Shown: piece by piece, positions 7,475 through 16,671 of the stretch
How positions within the stretch are numbered: position 1 is the first letter of the stretch
Layout: each line of letters begins with the position of its first letter
DNA from: QHXQ01 sp045807745
Lineage (GTDB): Bacteria; Acidobacteriota; Blastocatellia; Pyrinomonadales; Pyrinomonadaceae
NCBI GenBank assembly: GCA_045807745.1
Contig: JBJMGT010000008.1
Location: 124,001-188,000, forward strand
Direction: 5' to 3'
Length of the DNA stretch: 64,000 nt
Made by a program: the position numbers and the translations under genes
Notes under the pieces: generated by a model
Told to the model about the DNA's origin: nothing
Seen by the model: the letters and a program-made list of their open reading frames with translations, nothing else
The model's database searches: none

Positions 7475-8560
7475 TTAGACGCAGACCTTGAGCTTTGCAT
7501 CTTCCACTTTGCACTTAACGATCTCGAATAGCCGCGCTCCATCGCGCCGCGCGTTGCCAGCCGCGACGCCGAACTGTTGTTCGATGTAGTCTTCGCCCAT
7601 CTGCGCGTCCGTCACCGAGCCAGCGACCAAGTCAACTGTCAACCCGCGCCGCGCGAACCACTCGATGCCGCCCCACGCGCCGACGTAATCCGACGCACAA
7701 TAGACGAGCGCCGCAGTCGCGGCCCGCAACTCTTCGTCGTCAAACACTGACTCGACCGAGTAGCCGCCGATGATGCCGTCGCCCAACTCGATGACGATCA
7801 GATCGGGCGCGCATTCATTCAGCCGCGCAATGATCGCCTTTGCGACCGGCGCGAGATCGCCCATACCGACAGTTGAAGGCAGACCGCAATCGAGAAAGCT
7901 CGCCGTGGCAACCGCGCCGTGGTCGGCCATGTTCAGCGTGTCGCGCAGGCAGGCAACGCCGGAGAGTTTACCGGCCGCCACACGTAGCCCTGCGCGCGTC
8001 GCCTGTTTGATCAACTCCGTCGCGGCAAACGTCTTGCCGCTGTTCATGCACGCGCCGGCAACGAGCACGAGCGGCGCGCTCTCGCCTAAAGAATTGCGCA
8101 ACGCCAGCGCGGCATCGGCGATGTTGCGCACGCGCCCCTGTTCGTCCGCGACAAGGCCGAGCACCTGCACGCGAATCGCGTCGCTCAAACTCGAATGATG
8201 CCCGGTGCAACAGCCGATGACGCCGCCCATGTTGAGCAGGTGCAACTCGTCGCCCGCCGCGACGGTCGCCGGCACGTCGCCCACAAAACCTTTCAACGCG
8301 CGCCGGCTGCCGAGCACGCCCACCAACACGTCGCCCGGATTGATCTTCGCCAGCCGCCCCGTCGGCAACTCAAGCTGACTGTACGTCGCGCTGTCGGTCA
8401 ACGCGCGCACGACGACCACATCGCCCGCGCGCGGACTCATGCACGCACTGACGACCGCCAACGTCTTCGGCAACTCAAGACACGTCGTCGCCGAACCGAT
8501 CTTGTCCGCCTCGACCACCGTGAGCAAAGTGTTCTGCTCTGTGCTGTTCGTGCTGCTCAT
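7475..8560 (-). CDS. P-loop nucleotide-binding protein of unknown function inside the arginine operon (DUF1611/MobB-like)
   Basis: A protein of about 361 residues that I cannot assign. A clear Walker A motif, VAGACMNSGKT, begins the C-terminal half, followed by KLSGVACLRDTLNMADHG and an IVIELGDGIIGGYS segment, reminiscent of DUF1611-type and MobB/dethiobiotin-synthetase-like P-loop proteins. The N-terminal half (SACMSPRAGDVVVVRALTD, NMGGVIGCCTGHHSS) has glycine-rich and Cys-Cys-His features. I prefer ATG 8560 (MSSTNSTEQN); an alternative ATG lies at 8608. It sits between argG and argC, so an ATP-dependent role in arginine metabolism or its control is a fair inference, not shown. Confidence 0.7.
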   Translation of the reverse strand: MSSTNSTEQNTLLTVVEADKIGSATTCLELPKTLAVVSACMSPRAGDVVVVRALTDSATYSQLELPTGRLAKINPGDVLVGVLGSRRALKGFVGDVPATVAAGDELHLLNMGGVIGCCTGHHSSLSDAIRVQVLGLVADEQGRVRNIADAALALRNSLGESAPLVLVAGACMNSGKTFAATELIKQATRAGLRVAAGKLSGVACLRDTLNMADHGAVATASFLDCGLPSTVGMGDLAPVAKAIIARLNECAPDLIVIELGDGIIGGYSVESVFDDEELRAATAALVYCASDYVGAWGGIEWFARRGLTVDLVAGSVTDAQMGEDYIEQQFGVAAGNARRDGARLFEIVKCKVEDAKLKVCV

Positions 8561-8635
8561 CCTCGTCTGCTCTACCTTCCGCTCTAGTTCGCGCCCATTG
8601 TTATTCAAGCGCGTAAATGTTTGACGCGCGCCCGC

Positions 8636-9847
8636 TCACGCTTGGCGATCAAGCTGCGCGCGCGAGCGCAAGCGCAGCGCGTTCAACTTGATGAATCCTT
8701 CCGCATCGCGCTGGTCGTAGATGTTGTCCGCCTCGAACGTCGCCAAACGTTCGCTGTAGAGCGAGCGCGGCGCACGCCGACCGACGACCGTGACGTTGCC
8801 GCGATAAAGTTTCAAACGCACTTCGCCGGTCACGTTTGCTTGCGTCGCGTCAATCGTCTGACGCATTAGCTCCGACTCCGGCGCGAACCAGAAACCGTAG
8901 TAGACGCTCTCGGCGAACTTCAGACTGAGCGCGTCGCGCAGGCGCAAGACTTCACGATCCATCGTGATCGATTCGAGCGCGCGATGCGCCGCCTGCAAGA
9001 TGGTCACGCCCGGCGTCTCGTACACGCCGCGCGACTTCATGCCGACGAAACGGTTCTCGACCAGATCGACCCGCCCGACGCCATGCGCGCCGCCGATGGC
9101 GTTCAACTGTTTGAGCATCTCGACCGCGCCGAGCCGTGCGCCGTCGAGCCGGACGGGTTCGCCGCGCTCAAAGCCGACAATGATGTACTCGGCTTCGGCG
9201 CGCGCCTGCTCCGGCGCTGTGGTCATCTGAAAAATATCTGCGGTCGGCTCAGCCCAGGGGTCTTCCAAGATGCCGCCCTCATACGAGACGTGCATCAGAT
9301 TGCGGTCGGTCGAGTAAGGCTTCGCGTGCGTCGCCTTGACCGGGATGTTGTGCTGCTCGCAGTAGGCCAACAGATCGCTTCTGCCTTTGAACTCCCACTC
9401 GCGCCAAGGCGCGACAACCTTGATGTCCGGCTCAAGCGCGTAGTAGGTCAACTCAAAGCGCACTTGATCGTTGCCTTTGCCCGTCGCACCGTGCGCCACC
9501 GCGTCCGCGCCCTCCTGCCGCGCGATCTCGATCTGCCGCTTCGCGATCACCGGGCGCGCTAAGCTTGTGCCCAATAGATAGACGCCTTCATAGACCGCGT
9601 TCGCCTTGACCGCCGGCCACACATACTCACGCACAAACTCTTCGCGCAAATCTTCGACGTAGAGTTTCGACGCGCCGGTTGCGCGCGCCTTCTCATCAAG
9701 CCCGGCCAACTCTTCGCCCTGCCCCACGTCCGCGCAATAGCAGACGACCTCGCACTGGTAACGCTCCTTCAACCAGTGCAGCATCACCGACGTATCCAAG
9801 CCCCCCGAATACGCCAGCACCATCTTCTTGATCTTCTTCTCAGTCAC
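8636..9847 (-). CDS. argG: Argininosuccinate synthase ArgG
   Basis: A protein of about 403 residues that condenses citrulline and aspartate using ATP. The N-terminal MVLAYSGGLDTS is the PP-loop that binds ATP; HGATGKGNDQVRFE and SYEGGILEDPWAEP are family signatures. I chose GTG 9847 (translating as MTEKKIKKM) because GAAGGGAAG lies at the right distance upstream and it clears the argR stop by 11 bases; a longer ATG start at 9877 would overlap argR. It is second in the minus-strand operon. In a pathway using acetylcitrulline, the acetyl group must be removed before this step. Confidence 0.94.
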   Translation of the reverse strand: MTEKKIKKMVLAYSGGLDTSVMLHWLKERYQCEVVCYCADVGQGEELAGLDEKARATGASKLYVEDLREEFVREYVWPAVKANAVYEGVYLLGTSLARPVIAKRQIEIARQEGADAVAHGATGKGNDQVRFELTYYALEPDIKVVAPWREWEFKGRSDLLAYCEQHNIPVKATHAKPYSTDRNLMHVSYEGGILEDPWAEPTADIFQMTTAPEQARAEAEYIIVGFERGEPVRLDGARLGAVEMLKQLNAIGGAHGVGRVDLVENRFVGMKSRGVYETPGVTILQAAHRALESITMDREVLRLRDALSLKFAESVYYGFWFAPESELMRQTIDATQANVTGEVRLKLYRGNVTVVGRRAPRSLYSERLATFEADNIYDQRDAEGFIKLNALRLRSRAQLDRQA

Positions 9848-9858
9848 TATGCTTCCCT

Positions 9859-10272
9859 TCACCCAAAGAGTTCCCAAATCTTCTTGATCGCGCTGCGTTG
9901 GCTTTTACGCTCGGCGACGGCGATGAAGATCGTGTCTTCGCCCGCCAGCGTACCGATGATTTCTGGCAGCGCCGCGCGATCAATCTCGACGGCGACCGCC
10001 GACGCCAACCCCGGCTCGCACTTCGCAACGACCAACACTTCACCCGCCACATCCAACCCCAGCAGCCCGCGCGCCGCTGCACCGTTAGCCGGTCGCGGCA
10101 CGACGTAACGCCCATCCTGTTTGACGACGCCCAACTCTTCCAGATCGCGCGATACGCTCGACTGCGTCGCCGCAAAACCCGCCCGCGCCAGATGCTCCGC
10201 TAACTCGCCCTGCGTGCTCACCGGCAGCGCGCGCACCAGACTCAAAAGCTTCTGCTGTCTCCGCTCCTTCAT
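9859..10272 (-). CDS. argR: Arginine repressor ArgR
   Basis: A 137-residue transcriptional regulator, slightly short of the usual 150. The N-terminal winged helix includes the SSVSRDLEELGVVKQDG recognition region, and the C-terminal part (GTLAGEDTIFIAV) carries the arginine-binding GTxxGDDT-type motif. In the known family it forms a hexamer, binds arginine as corepressor and represses arg promoters. The ATG at 10272 has GAAGGG about 7 bases upstream. As the first gene of the operon and next to a divergent argH, it is well placed to control both, through the half-sites at 10289-10350. Confidence 0.92.
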   Translation of the reverse strand: MKERRQQKLLSLVRALPVSTQGELAEHLARAGFAATQSSVSRDLEELGVVKQDGRYVVPRPANGAAARGLLGLDVAGEVLVVAKCEPGLASAVAVEIDRAALPEIIGTLAGEDTIFIAVAERKSQRSAIKKIWELFG

Positions 10273-10288
10273 CTTTCGCCCTTCAACC

Positions 10289-10350
10289 TATGCAGTAAAG
10301 TTGCATAAGTGTCGCATAGATGCATAAAATAGCACGAACGTTGCATCAAA
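10289..10350. promoter_or_regulatory. Probable ArgR operator cluster between argR and argH
   Basis: Five related half-sites crowd 62 bases: TATGCA (10289), TTGCATAA (10301), TCGCATAGA (10312), TGCATAAAAT (10321) and TTGCATCAAA (10341). TTGCAT-type half-sites are typical of ArgR boxes in GC-rich bacteria. They lie in the only divergent promoter region of the arginine cluster, so coordinate repression of both transcripts is likely. Confidence 0.6.
10301..10330 (+). promoter_or_regulatory. Candidate argH promoter
   Basis: TTGCAT at 10301-10306 and TAAAAT at 10325-10330, 18 bases apart, resemble -35 and -10 boxes. Both overlap the proposed ArgR half-sites, so bound repressor would block RNA polymerase. 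Confidence 0.4.
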
Positions 10351-10390
10351 GCAACCGGCAGCCGGGCCGTTTTCGGCGAGGAGGGCGGAA

Positions 10391-11776
10391 TTGAGCGAGA
10401 TGAAAAATCTATGGGGCGGGCGGTTTACAGGCGCGGCGGATGCGGGCTTTGCGGCCTTCAACCGCTCGTTCGGCTTTGACCAGCGACTGTTTGCGGCGGA
10501 CATGCGCGCGAGTCTGGCGCACGCCGCAGGCTTGCGTGCTACGGGCGTGCTCGACGAAGCGGAGGCGGAGCAGATCGCGCAAGGCTTACAGGCGATGCAT
10601 GCACGTGCGGAGGAGGATGCAGGTTATTTTGATCAACTTGAAGCCGAGGACGTGCATTCGTTTATCGAAGCGCGCCTGGTCGAGCAGATCGGCGACGCGG
10701 GGCGCAAGCTGCACACGGGGCGCAGCCGCAACGATCAAGTAGCGACGGCGCTCCGGCTCTGGCTGCGTGAGGAGATCGATGCGCTCACACTAAGTGTGCG
10801 TGCGGCGCAGACGGCGCTGCTCGATCTCGCCGAAGCACACAGGGACGCGGTGCTGCCCGGCTACACGCACCTGCAACGCGCACAGCCCATCATGTGGGCG
10901 CACTGGTGTCTCGCCTACTTCGAGATGCTTCAGCGCGACCGTGCACGGCTCGCTGACGCGCGGCGACGCACGAACATCTTACCGCTCGGCGCGGCGGCAC
11001 TCGCAGGCACGAGTTATCCGATTGATAGAGAACAGGTCGCGCGTCAACTCGGCTTTGATGAAGTCGCGCGTAACAGTCTCGATGCCGTGAGTGACCGCGA
11101 TTTCTGCGTCGAGTTTGCGGCCGCCGCGGCGCTCATCATGGTGCACCTGTCGCGCCTCGCCGAAGACCTCATCCTGTATGCGACGACGGAGTTTGGCTTT
11201 ATCGAATTAGGTGACGCTATCTCGACCGGGTCGAGTCTGATGCCGCAGAAGAAGAACCCGGACGCGCTGGAGCTTGTGCGCGGCAAAGCGGGGCGCGTCT
11301 TCGGGCACACGCTGGCGCTGCTGACGATGCTAAAGGGCCTGCCGCTCGCTTACAACAAGGACATGCAGGAGGACAAGGAAGCGGTCTTCGACACGGCGGA
11401 CACGGTGCGGGCCGCGCTCGATGTGACCGCGACGGTGCTGCGCAACATACGTGTGCGCGCGGATGTGGCGCGCTCGGCGGCCACGCGCGGCTACATGAAC
11501 GCGACCGAGTTGGCCGACTATCTCGCGCGCAAAGGTCTCCCCTTCCGTGCCGCGCATGATGTGACGGGCCGCATCGTGCTCCGCGCCATCGAGCGCGGCG
11601 TCGAGCTAGACGAATTGCCTATCGAAGAATTGCGCGCCTTCTCGCCGCTCATCGCAGCGGACGTGTACGCGGCGCTCTCGCTAGATGAGACGCTGGCCAC
11701 CAAAGCCCAGACCGGTGGTACTGCGCCTGCGCGCGTCGCTGACGCATTGGCGGCCGCGCGCGCAGCGCTGGCTTAA
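10391..11776 (+). CDS. argH: Argininosuccinate lyase ArgH
   Basis: A 461-residue lyase of the fumarase/aspartase superfamily making arginine and fumarate, the last pathway step. WGGRF at the N-terminus, HTGRSRNDQ, TLQRAQP-type HLQRAQP, and the catalytic loop GSSLMPQKKNP are all present. The TTG at 10391 has a strong GAGGAGGG about 6 bases upstream; ATG 10400 is the alternative but stands too far from that site. It is divergent from the rest of the operon, so regulation probably relies on the shared operator region. Confidence 0.95.
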   Translation: MSEMKNLWGGRFTGAADAGFAAFNRSFGFDQRLFAADMRASLAHAAGLRATGVLDEAEAEQIAQGLQAMHARAEEDAGYFDQLEAEDVHSFIEARLVEQIGDAGRKLHTGRSRNDQVATALRLWLREEIDALTLSVRAAQTALLDLAEAHRDAVLPGYTHLQRAQPIMWAHWCLAYFEMLQRDRARLADARRRTNILPLGAAALAGTSYPIDREQVARQLGFDEVARNSLDAVSDRDFCVEFAAAAALIMVHLSRLAEDLILYATTEFGFIELGDAISTGSSLMPQKKNPDALELVRGKAGRVFGHTLALLTMLKGLPLAYNKDMQEDKEAVFDTADTVRAALDVTATVLRNIRVRADVARSAATRGYMNATELADYLARKGLPFRAAHDVTGRIVLRAIERGVELDELPIEELRAFSPLIAADVYAALSLDETLATKAQTGGTAPARVADALAAARAALA

Positions 11777-11798
11777 CGTCACCGGCCCGTCCTAACGT

Positions 11799-11850
11799 CA
11801 TAAACATCGAGCGCCGCATCGCTTGTGTGATGCGGCGCTCGATGTTTATG
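11799..11850. terminator. Bidirectional terminator, 22-bp perfect stem
   Basis: Arms 11799-11820 and 11829-11850 (CATAAACATCGAGCGCCGCA and onward) are perfectly complementary around an 8-nt loop. They lie between the convergent argH and permease genes. Confidence 0.75.
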
Positions 11851-11871
11851 GCTTTGGTTAGCGTTGCTTCG

Positions 11872-13524
11872 TTACTCCCGCTTGACGCGCGAGTCAACCG
11901 GCGCGCTGGGGCTGGAGGGTGGCGCGTCTGGGTCGCCGACCGCTTGTCCTGCGGGCGAGACGCCGTGCGTGCCGATCTCGTGCGCGAGATGCAGCGCCAT
12001 GACGCTGTGCCTGCGCCCGTAGAGGAAGTAGATCAGCAGCCCGATGATGAGCCAGATGATCAGGCGCACCCAGTTCTCATAAGGGAGCGAGAACATCAGG
12101 AGCAGGCACGTCGCGATGCCGAGGATCGGGACGAGCGGGACGAGCGGCGCGCGGAACGGCCGCGCCGCGTTCGGGTTCGTCCTGCGCATGACGATCACCG
12201 CGCCGCAGACGATGACGAAAGCGAAGAGCGTGCCGATGCTCGTCATCTCCGCCAGAATGCTCAAGGGGATGAAGCCGGCCATCGAGGCGACGAAGAGGCC
12301 CGTCAGAATGGTCGATTTCCAGGGCGTGCGGAACTTCGGGTGGATGTCGCCGAAGAAGCCCTTGGGCACGAGACCGTCGCGCGCCAGCGCCAACATGACG
12401 CGCGGTTGGCTGAGCATCATCACGAGCAGCACGGACGTGATGCCCGTCATTGCGCCCGCGGCGACGAGATACTGCATCCAGACCAAACCGGCGCGCTTGA
12501 AGGCGTCCACGACAGGCGCGTTAATGTCTATCTTGTTGTAAGGCACCATCGCCGTCAGCACAGCCGAGACGAGGATGTAGAGAATGGTGCAGATGATGAG
12601 CGAGGCGATGATGCCGGTGGGCACGTCCTTCGACGGGTTCTTCGCCTCCTCCGAGTGGACGGAGACGGAGTCGAAACCGATGTAGGCGAAGAAGATGATC
12701 GCCGCGCCCGCGAACATGCCCAGCGGCTCGCCGCCCGGCCCCGTGTGGTCGCCCAAGATCGTTTTACCGAAGAAGCTCAAGCCCGTGTAGCCGTAGGGCG
12801 CGAACGGATGCCAGTTCGACGTACCGTACACGGTGAAGACGAGATAGCCGCCGATGCCGATCACCATCAGCACGATGACGAGCTTGACGGCCACCATGAT
12901 GGCGTTGAAGCTGGCGCTCTCCTTGATGCCCTTGACGAGGACGATGGTGAGAATAAACGTGATGAGCACGGCGGGCAGATCAAAGTACGAGCCGGTCGAG
13001 ACGAAGCCCGTATGCGGGCAGCCGTTGCCGACGCTGACGCAATAGTTGATCGGCGCGGAACGGATCACTTCGGGCAGCTTGGCTGGTATCGCCGCAAACC
13101 CCTCGTGAAAGATGGGGATGAACTCCTGGAAGTGCGCAGACCACCCGTGCGCGACGGTGGCTGAGCCGACGGCGTATTCGAGGATCAAGTCCCAGCCGAT
13201 GATCCACGCGAACAGCTCGCCCAAGGTGGCATAGGCGTAGGTGTAGGCCGAACCGGCCACGGGCACCATCGAGGCGAACTCCGCGTAGCAGAGCGCGGCG
13301 AAGACGCAGGCCAAGCCGGCCAGCACGAACGAGAGCATGAGCGCCGGCCCCGTGCGGTCGTGCGCTGCGACGCCCGTCAGGATAAAGATACCCGTGCCGA
13401 TGATCGCGCCAACGCCGAGCGCCGTGAGCTGCGTCGGCCCGAGGATGCGCCGCAAGCGATTCTCGCCCGCCTCCTCGGCGAGTAACATACCCAGCGGTTT
13501 GGTTCTGAAAAGTGGACTAGCCAT
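11872..13524 (-). CDS. APC-family amino acid permease (cationic amino acid transporter type)
   Basis: A 550-residue inner-membrane protein with about 12-13 hydrophobic segments. IIGTGIFILTG in the first helix is the substrate-binding unwound segment of APC transporters, and the AGSAYTYAYATLGELFAWIIGW region matches the CAT/YfnA branch (about residues 95-115). Likely substrates are cationic or neutral amino acids; closeness to the arginine genes makes arginine plausible but unproven. The ATG at 13524 has GGAGG 6 bases upstream. The gene is followed by a terminator shared with argH, and a second permease gene lies upstream. Confidence 0.88.
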   Translation of the reverse strand: MASPLFRTKPLGMLLAEEAGENRLRRILGPTQLTALGVGAIIGTGIFILTGVAAHDRTGPALMLSFVLAGLACVFAALCYAEFASMVPVAGSAYTYAYATLGELFAWIIGWDLILEYAVGSATVAHGWSAHFQEFIPIFHEGFAAIPAKLPEVIRSAPINYCVSVGNGCPHTGFVSTGSYFDLPAVLITFILTIVLVKGIKESASFNAIMVAVKLVIVLMVIGIGGYLVFTVYGTSNWHPFAPYGYTGLSFFGKTILGDHTGPGGEPLGMFAGAAIIFFAYIGFDSVSVHSEEAKNPSKDVPTGIIASLIICTILYILVSAVLTAMVPYNKIDINAPVVDAFKRAGLVWMQYLVAAGAMTGITSVLLVMMLSQPRVMLALARDGLVPKGFFGDIHPKFRTPWKSTILTGLFVASMAGFIPLSILAEMTSIGTLFAFVIVCGAVIVMRRTNPNAARPFRAPLVPLVPILGIATCLLLMFSLPYENWVRLIIWLIIGLLIYFLYGRRHSVMALHLAHEIGTHGVSPAGQAVGDPDAPPSSPSAPVDSRVKRE

Positions 13525-13621
13525 GTTTGACCTCCGCGAATGTTAGGAACAAGCTTTCTGCGTTTGATAGCGTCACACGATCAATCGAGCTGCTCTTGCT
13601 GCACGAATCATGCCGGTGCTC

Positions 13622-15157
13622 TTAGGTCTCCGTGTCGCGCGCATGCGCGTCGTCCATCGGCGTGCCGACCTTGCGCCAGATGAAATAGACCGGAATGCCG
13701 GTCAGTACGATGACGAGACCGGGCCACGTGGTCGCCGTCTGATAGATGAAGAGCACGGCCAAGATCACGGTCGCGCCGACGACATAGAGCGCAGGGATGA
13801 TGGGATAGCCGAAGGCTTTGTAGGGCCGCTCCACGTCGGGGCGCTTCTTACGCAACAGAAAGATGCCGATGATCGTCAGGATGTAGAAGATGAGCGCGGC
13901 ACTGATCACATAGTCGAGCAGGTTGCCGTAGAGGTTGCCGTAGGTGACGTGGCCCGCCGCGTCCGTCGTCACCGTGCGCGGGAGGATGAGCACCGCGGCC
14001 CAGATGCCTTGAATGACCAAGCCCCATGCGGGCACGTGACGATCATTCAACTGCCCGGCGGAGCGGAAGAACAATCCATCGCGCGCCATCGCGTAATAGG
14101 CGCGTGCGCCCGCGAGGATGAGACCGTTGTTGCAGCCGAAGGTCGAGACCATGATCGCTACCGCCATTACGGTTGCGCCGAGACCGGGGAAGATGACGTT
14201 GGCGGTCTCGGAGGCGACGCGGTCGCTCGGCGCGCCTTGGATCGCGGCGAACGGGAGCGCCGTCAGGTACGCGACGTTGGCGAGCAGATATAGACCGATG
14301 ACTAAGATCGTGCCGAGCGCAAGCGAGAGTGGGATGTTGCGGCGCGGGTTCTTCACTTCGCCCGCCGTGAACGTGATGTTGTTCCAAGCGTCGGCGGAGA
14401 AGAGCGAGTTGGTCTGCGCCACGCAGATGCCGACGAAGAGGCCGAAGGCGGTCGCGGCGGTCAAGCCCTTGCCCACGTCCTGGATCGAGCCGCGCACCGT
14501 CCAGAGGTCGCTAAAGTTGGCCGTGCCCGCGCCGGATTTCAAACCGACGATGATGCCAAGCACGATGAGCGCGATGAGCGCGCCCGTCTTCGCCACCGTA
14601 AAGATGTTCTGCACGAGCTTGCCGAGCTTCAGCCCGCGCGTGTTCATGAAAGTGAGCAGCGCGATGAGCAGGAGACCGACGAGTTGTGCGGTCGAGAGCG
14701 AGAGGGCGTAGCCGCCGAAGCGTATGGGCGCGATCAGATAGTTCGTCTCCGACACCCATTTGACGAGCACGCCCGTGTAGCGCGCAAAGCCGACGGCGAC
14801 CGCCGCAATCGTGCCGGTCTGGATGACGAGGAACAGCGTCCAACCATAGAGGAAGCCCCAGAGCGGCGAGAAGGCTTCGCGTAAGTAAACGTACTGCCCG
14901 CCCGCCTTCGGCATCATCGCGGCCAGTTCGCCATAGGAGAGCGCGGCCATCAACGTCAACAGTCCCGTGACGACCCAGACGACCAAGAGCCAACCGGGCG
15001 CGCCGACCTGCCGCGCGATGATCGACGAGACGATAAAAATGCCGGAGCCGATCATTGACCCGGCCACGATCATCGTCGAATCGAGCAAGCCCAGCCCGCG
15101 TATGAAGCCTGTGCGGGCGTCTTCCCTGTCGTCGGCGACCAGAGTCGCGTCAGCCAT
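13622..15157 (-). CDS. APC-family amino acid permease (LAT-like)
   Basis: A 511-residue, roughly 12-helix transporter. MIVAGSMIGSGIFIVSS is the first-helix signature, and GGQYVYLREAFSPLWGFLYGW resembles LAT/serine-threonine exchangers more than the neighbouring CAT-type permease. ATG 15157 is preceded by CGGAG. The gene lies 97 bases upstream of the other permease on the same strand, so they may be cotranscribed. The substrate is unknown. Both permeases are related only at the family level, so this is not a recent tandem duplication. Confidence 0.87.
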   Translation of the reverse strand: MADATLVADDREDARTGFIRGLGLLDSTMIVAGSMIGSGIFIVSSIIARQVGAPGWLLVVWVVTGLLTLMAALSYGELAAMMPKAGGQYVYLREAFSPLWGFLYGWTLFLVIQTGTIAAVAVGFARYTGVLVKWVSETNYLIAPIRFGGYALSLSTAQLVGLLLIALLTFMNTRGLKLGKLVQNIFTVAKTGALIALIVLGIIVGLKSGAGTANFSDLWTVRGSIQDVGKGLTAATAFGLFVGICVAQTNSLFSADAWNNITFTAGEVKNPRRNIPLSLALGTILVIGLYLLANVAYLTALPFAAIQGAPSDRVASETANVIFPGLGATVMAVAIMVSTFGCNNGLILAGARAYYAMARDGLFFRSAGQLNDRHVPAWGLVIQGIWAAVLILPRTVTTDAAGHVTYGNLYGNLLDYVISAALIFYILTIIGIFLLRKKRPDVERPYKAFGYPIIPALYVVGATVILAVLFIYQTATTWPGLVIVLTGIPVYFIWRKVGTPMDDAHARDTET

Positions 15158-15431
15158 AGTTCTCCGGTGCTCCTCGTGCTAGATAGGTGGCAGAGCTATT
15201 ACGATTTGCTGTCTAAAACGCGAATGAATAAACGCGCCCCGAAGCCGCCGCGCATAAGCGGGGGAAGCAGGCAAGACCAGAACGACGAGCGCGTGCGCGC
15301 ATTATACCGTTTTCGCCCGGCGTGTCTACCAGAATAGCCCCGCGGCGCGCGACACAAATATCACATCTCGCGCCCGTCGCCCTGTGGCATACTCGGCGCA
15401 CACCGAAGATTTCAACTCAGGGGAGCAGGCG

Positions 15432-16373
15432 ATGAGTCGCAATAGTTCTAATGGCGAGATTCCGCGCCGGCCGCTCGGACGCACGGGCGTCGAAGTGTCG
15501 GCGTTGGCACTGGGCGGTTCGCACATCGGCGAGGCCAAAACTAAGAAGGAAGCGATCCAGATCGTCAACGAGGCGCTTGATGCCGGGTTGAACTTTATGG
15601 ACAACGCTTGGGAGTACCACGACGGCCGGAGCGAAGAGTGGATGGGCGAGGCGCTGGAAGGGCGACGGCACGAGGTCTTTCTGATGACCAAAGTCTGCAC
15701 GCACGGGCGCGACCGCAAGACCGCGCTGCGGCAGTTGGACGAGTCGCTGCGCCGGCTGCGCACGGACTATCTCGACCTGTGGCAGATACACGAGACGATC
15801 TACGACAACGATCCCGATCTGCACTTTGCCAAAGGCGGTGTGGTCGAAGCACTACAAGCAGCGCAACGCGCGGGCAAGGTGCGCTTTGTCGGCTTCACGG
15901 GCCACAAAGACCCGGCGATTCATCTCAAGATGCTCGCGCACGATTACCCGTTCGACACCGTGCAGATGCCGCTCAACTGTTTCGACGCCAGCTTCCGCAG
16001 CTTCGAGCAGCGCGTCTTGCCGGAGTTGAACCGGCGCGGTATCGCCCCGCTCGGCATGAAGTCTCTGGGCGGCGCGGGCGACGCCATACGCAAACGCATC
16101 GTGACAATCACGGAGGCGCTCAGCTACGCGATGAGTCTGCCCGTCGCCACGACCGTCAGCGGCATCGACTCGCTCAAAGTCCTGCGCCAGAACCTGCGTA
16201 TCGCGCGCGGCTTCACGCCCCTGAGCGAAGAGGAGATGCAAGCCTTACGCGCGCGCTGCGCCGAGGCAGCGGCGGACGGCCGCTTCGAGTTGTACAAGAC
16301 CTCCAAGAAGTTCGACGGCCCGCCGGGTCGCAAGCAGCACAAGTTTCCTTCGCTGGAAGAACTCGCGGCGTGA
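15432..16373 (+). CDS. Aldo/keto reductase
   Basis: About 313 residues forming a TIM barrel. PLGRTGVEVSALALGG starts the fold; the catalytic tetrad is visible as Asp and Tyr in NFMDNAWEYHDG, Lys in FLMTKVCTH and His in DLWQIHE. The C-terminal TVSGIDSLKVLRQNL fits NADP binding. I prefer ATG 15432 because GGGGAGCAGGCG directly precedes it; a frame extension to 15384 has no such support. No partner gene is adjacent. The upstream gap of 274 bases shows no gene. Confidence 0.88.
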   Translation: MSRNSSNGEIPRRPLGRTGVEVSALALGGSHIGEAKTKKEAIQIVNEALDAGLNFMDNAWEYHDGRSEEWMGEALEGRRHEVFLMTKVCTHGRDRKTALRQLDESLRRLRTDYLDLWQIHETIYDNDPDLHFAKGGVVEALQAAQRAGKVRFVGFTGHKDPAIHLKMLAHDYPFDTVQMPLNCFDASFRSFEQRVLPELNRRGIAPLGMKSLGGAGDAIRKRIVTITEALSYAMSLPVATTVSGIDSLKVLRQNLRIARGFTPLSEEEMQALRARCAEAAADGRFELYKTSKKFDGPPGRKQHKFPSLEELAA

Positions 16374-16414
16374 GTTGGACAGATTAAGCCTTAGTTGAAT
16401 AACATGCGGCTATG

Positions 16415-16509
16415 TTCACCGCAGAGACGCAGAGGGCGCAAAGGGGGCGCAGAGAAAGACGCTCAACTCTCTGCGCTATCTCTGCGTCCTCTGCGTCTGC
16501 GGCGGTGAA
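16415..16509. repeat. Palindromic CGCAGAG-type repeat
   Basis: TTCACCGCAGAGACGCAGAG (16415) and its imperfect complement ending at 16509 (CTCTGCGTCTGCGGCGGTGAA) face each other around degenerate internal units (GGCGCAAAG, GGCGCAGAG). It lies 41 bases after the aldo/keto reductase stop and resembles the other short-unit palindromes of the window. Confidence 0.75.
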
Positions 16510-16671
16510 TAAAAACATTCGTCAAACTCAACCTCCAGAACTATCTCACTAGAGTTTGCCGGTCTGCCGTTGGCTGTGTTAGTTTGCCATCGGGTTTTGT
16601 CGCCCAACCCGCGCCCGACGCGGTTAACGTTTACAACCCCAACCTCTGAACTGTCAGACCTGTTTTACCCC

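Noticed and set aside
11827..13164. Long plus-strand frame (445 codons) opposite the permease gene
   Set aside because: It is a GC-bias shadow: rich in Arg, Asp, Glu and His without any domain, antisense to a clear APC transporter.
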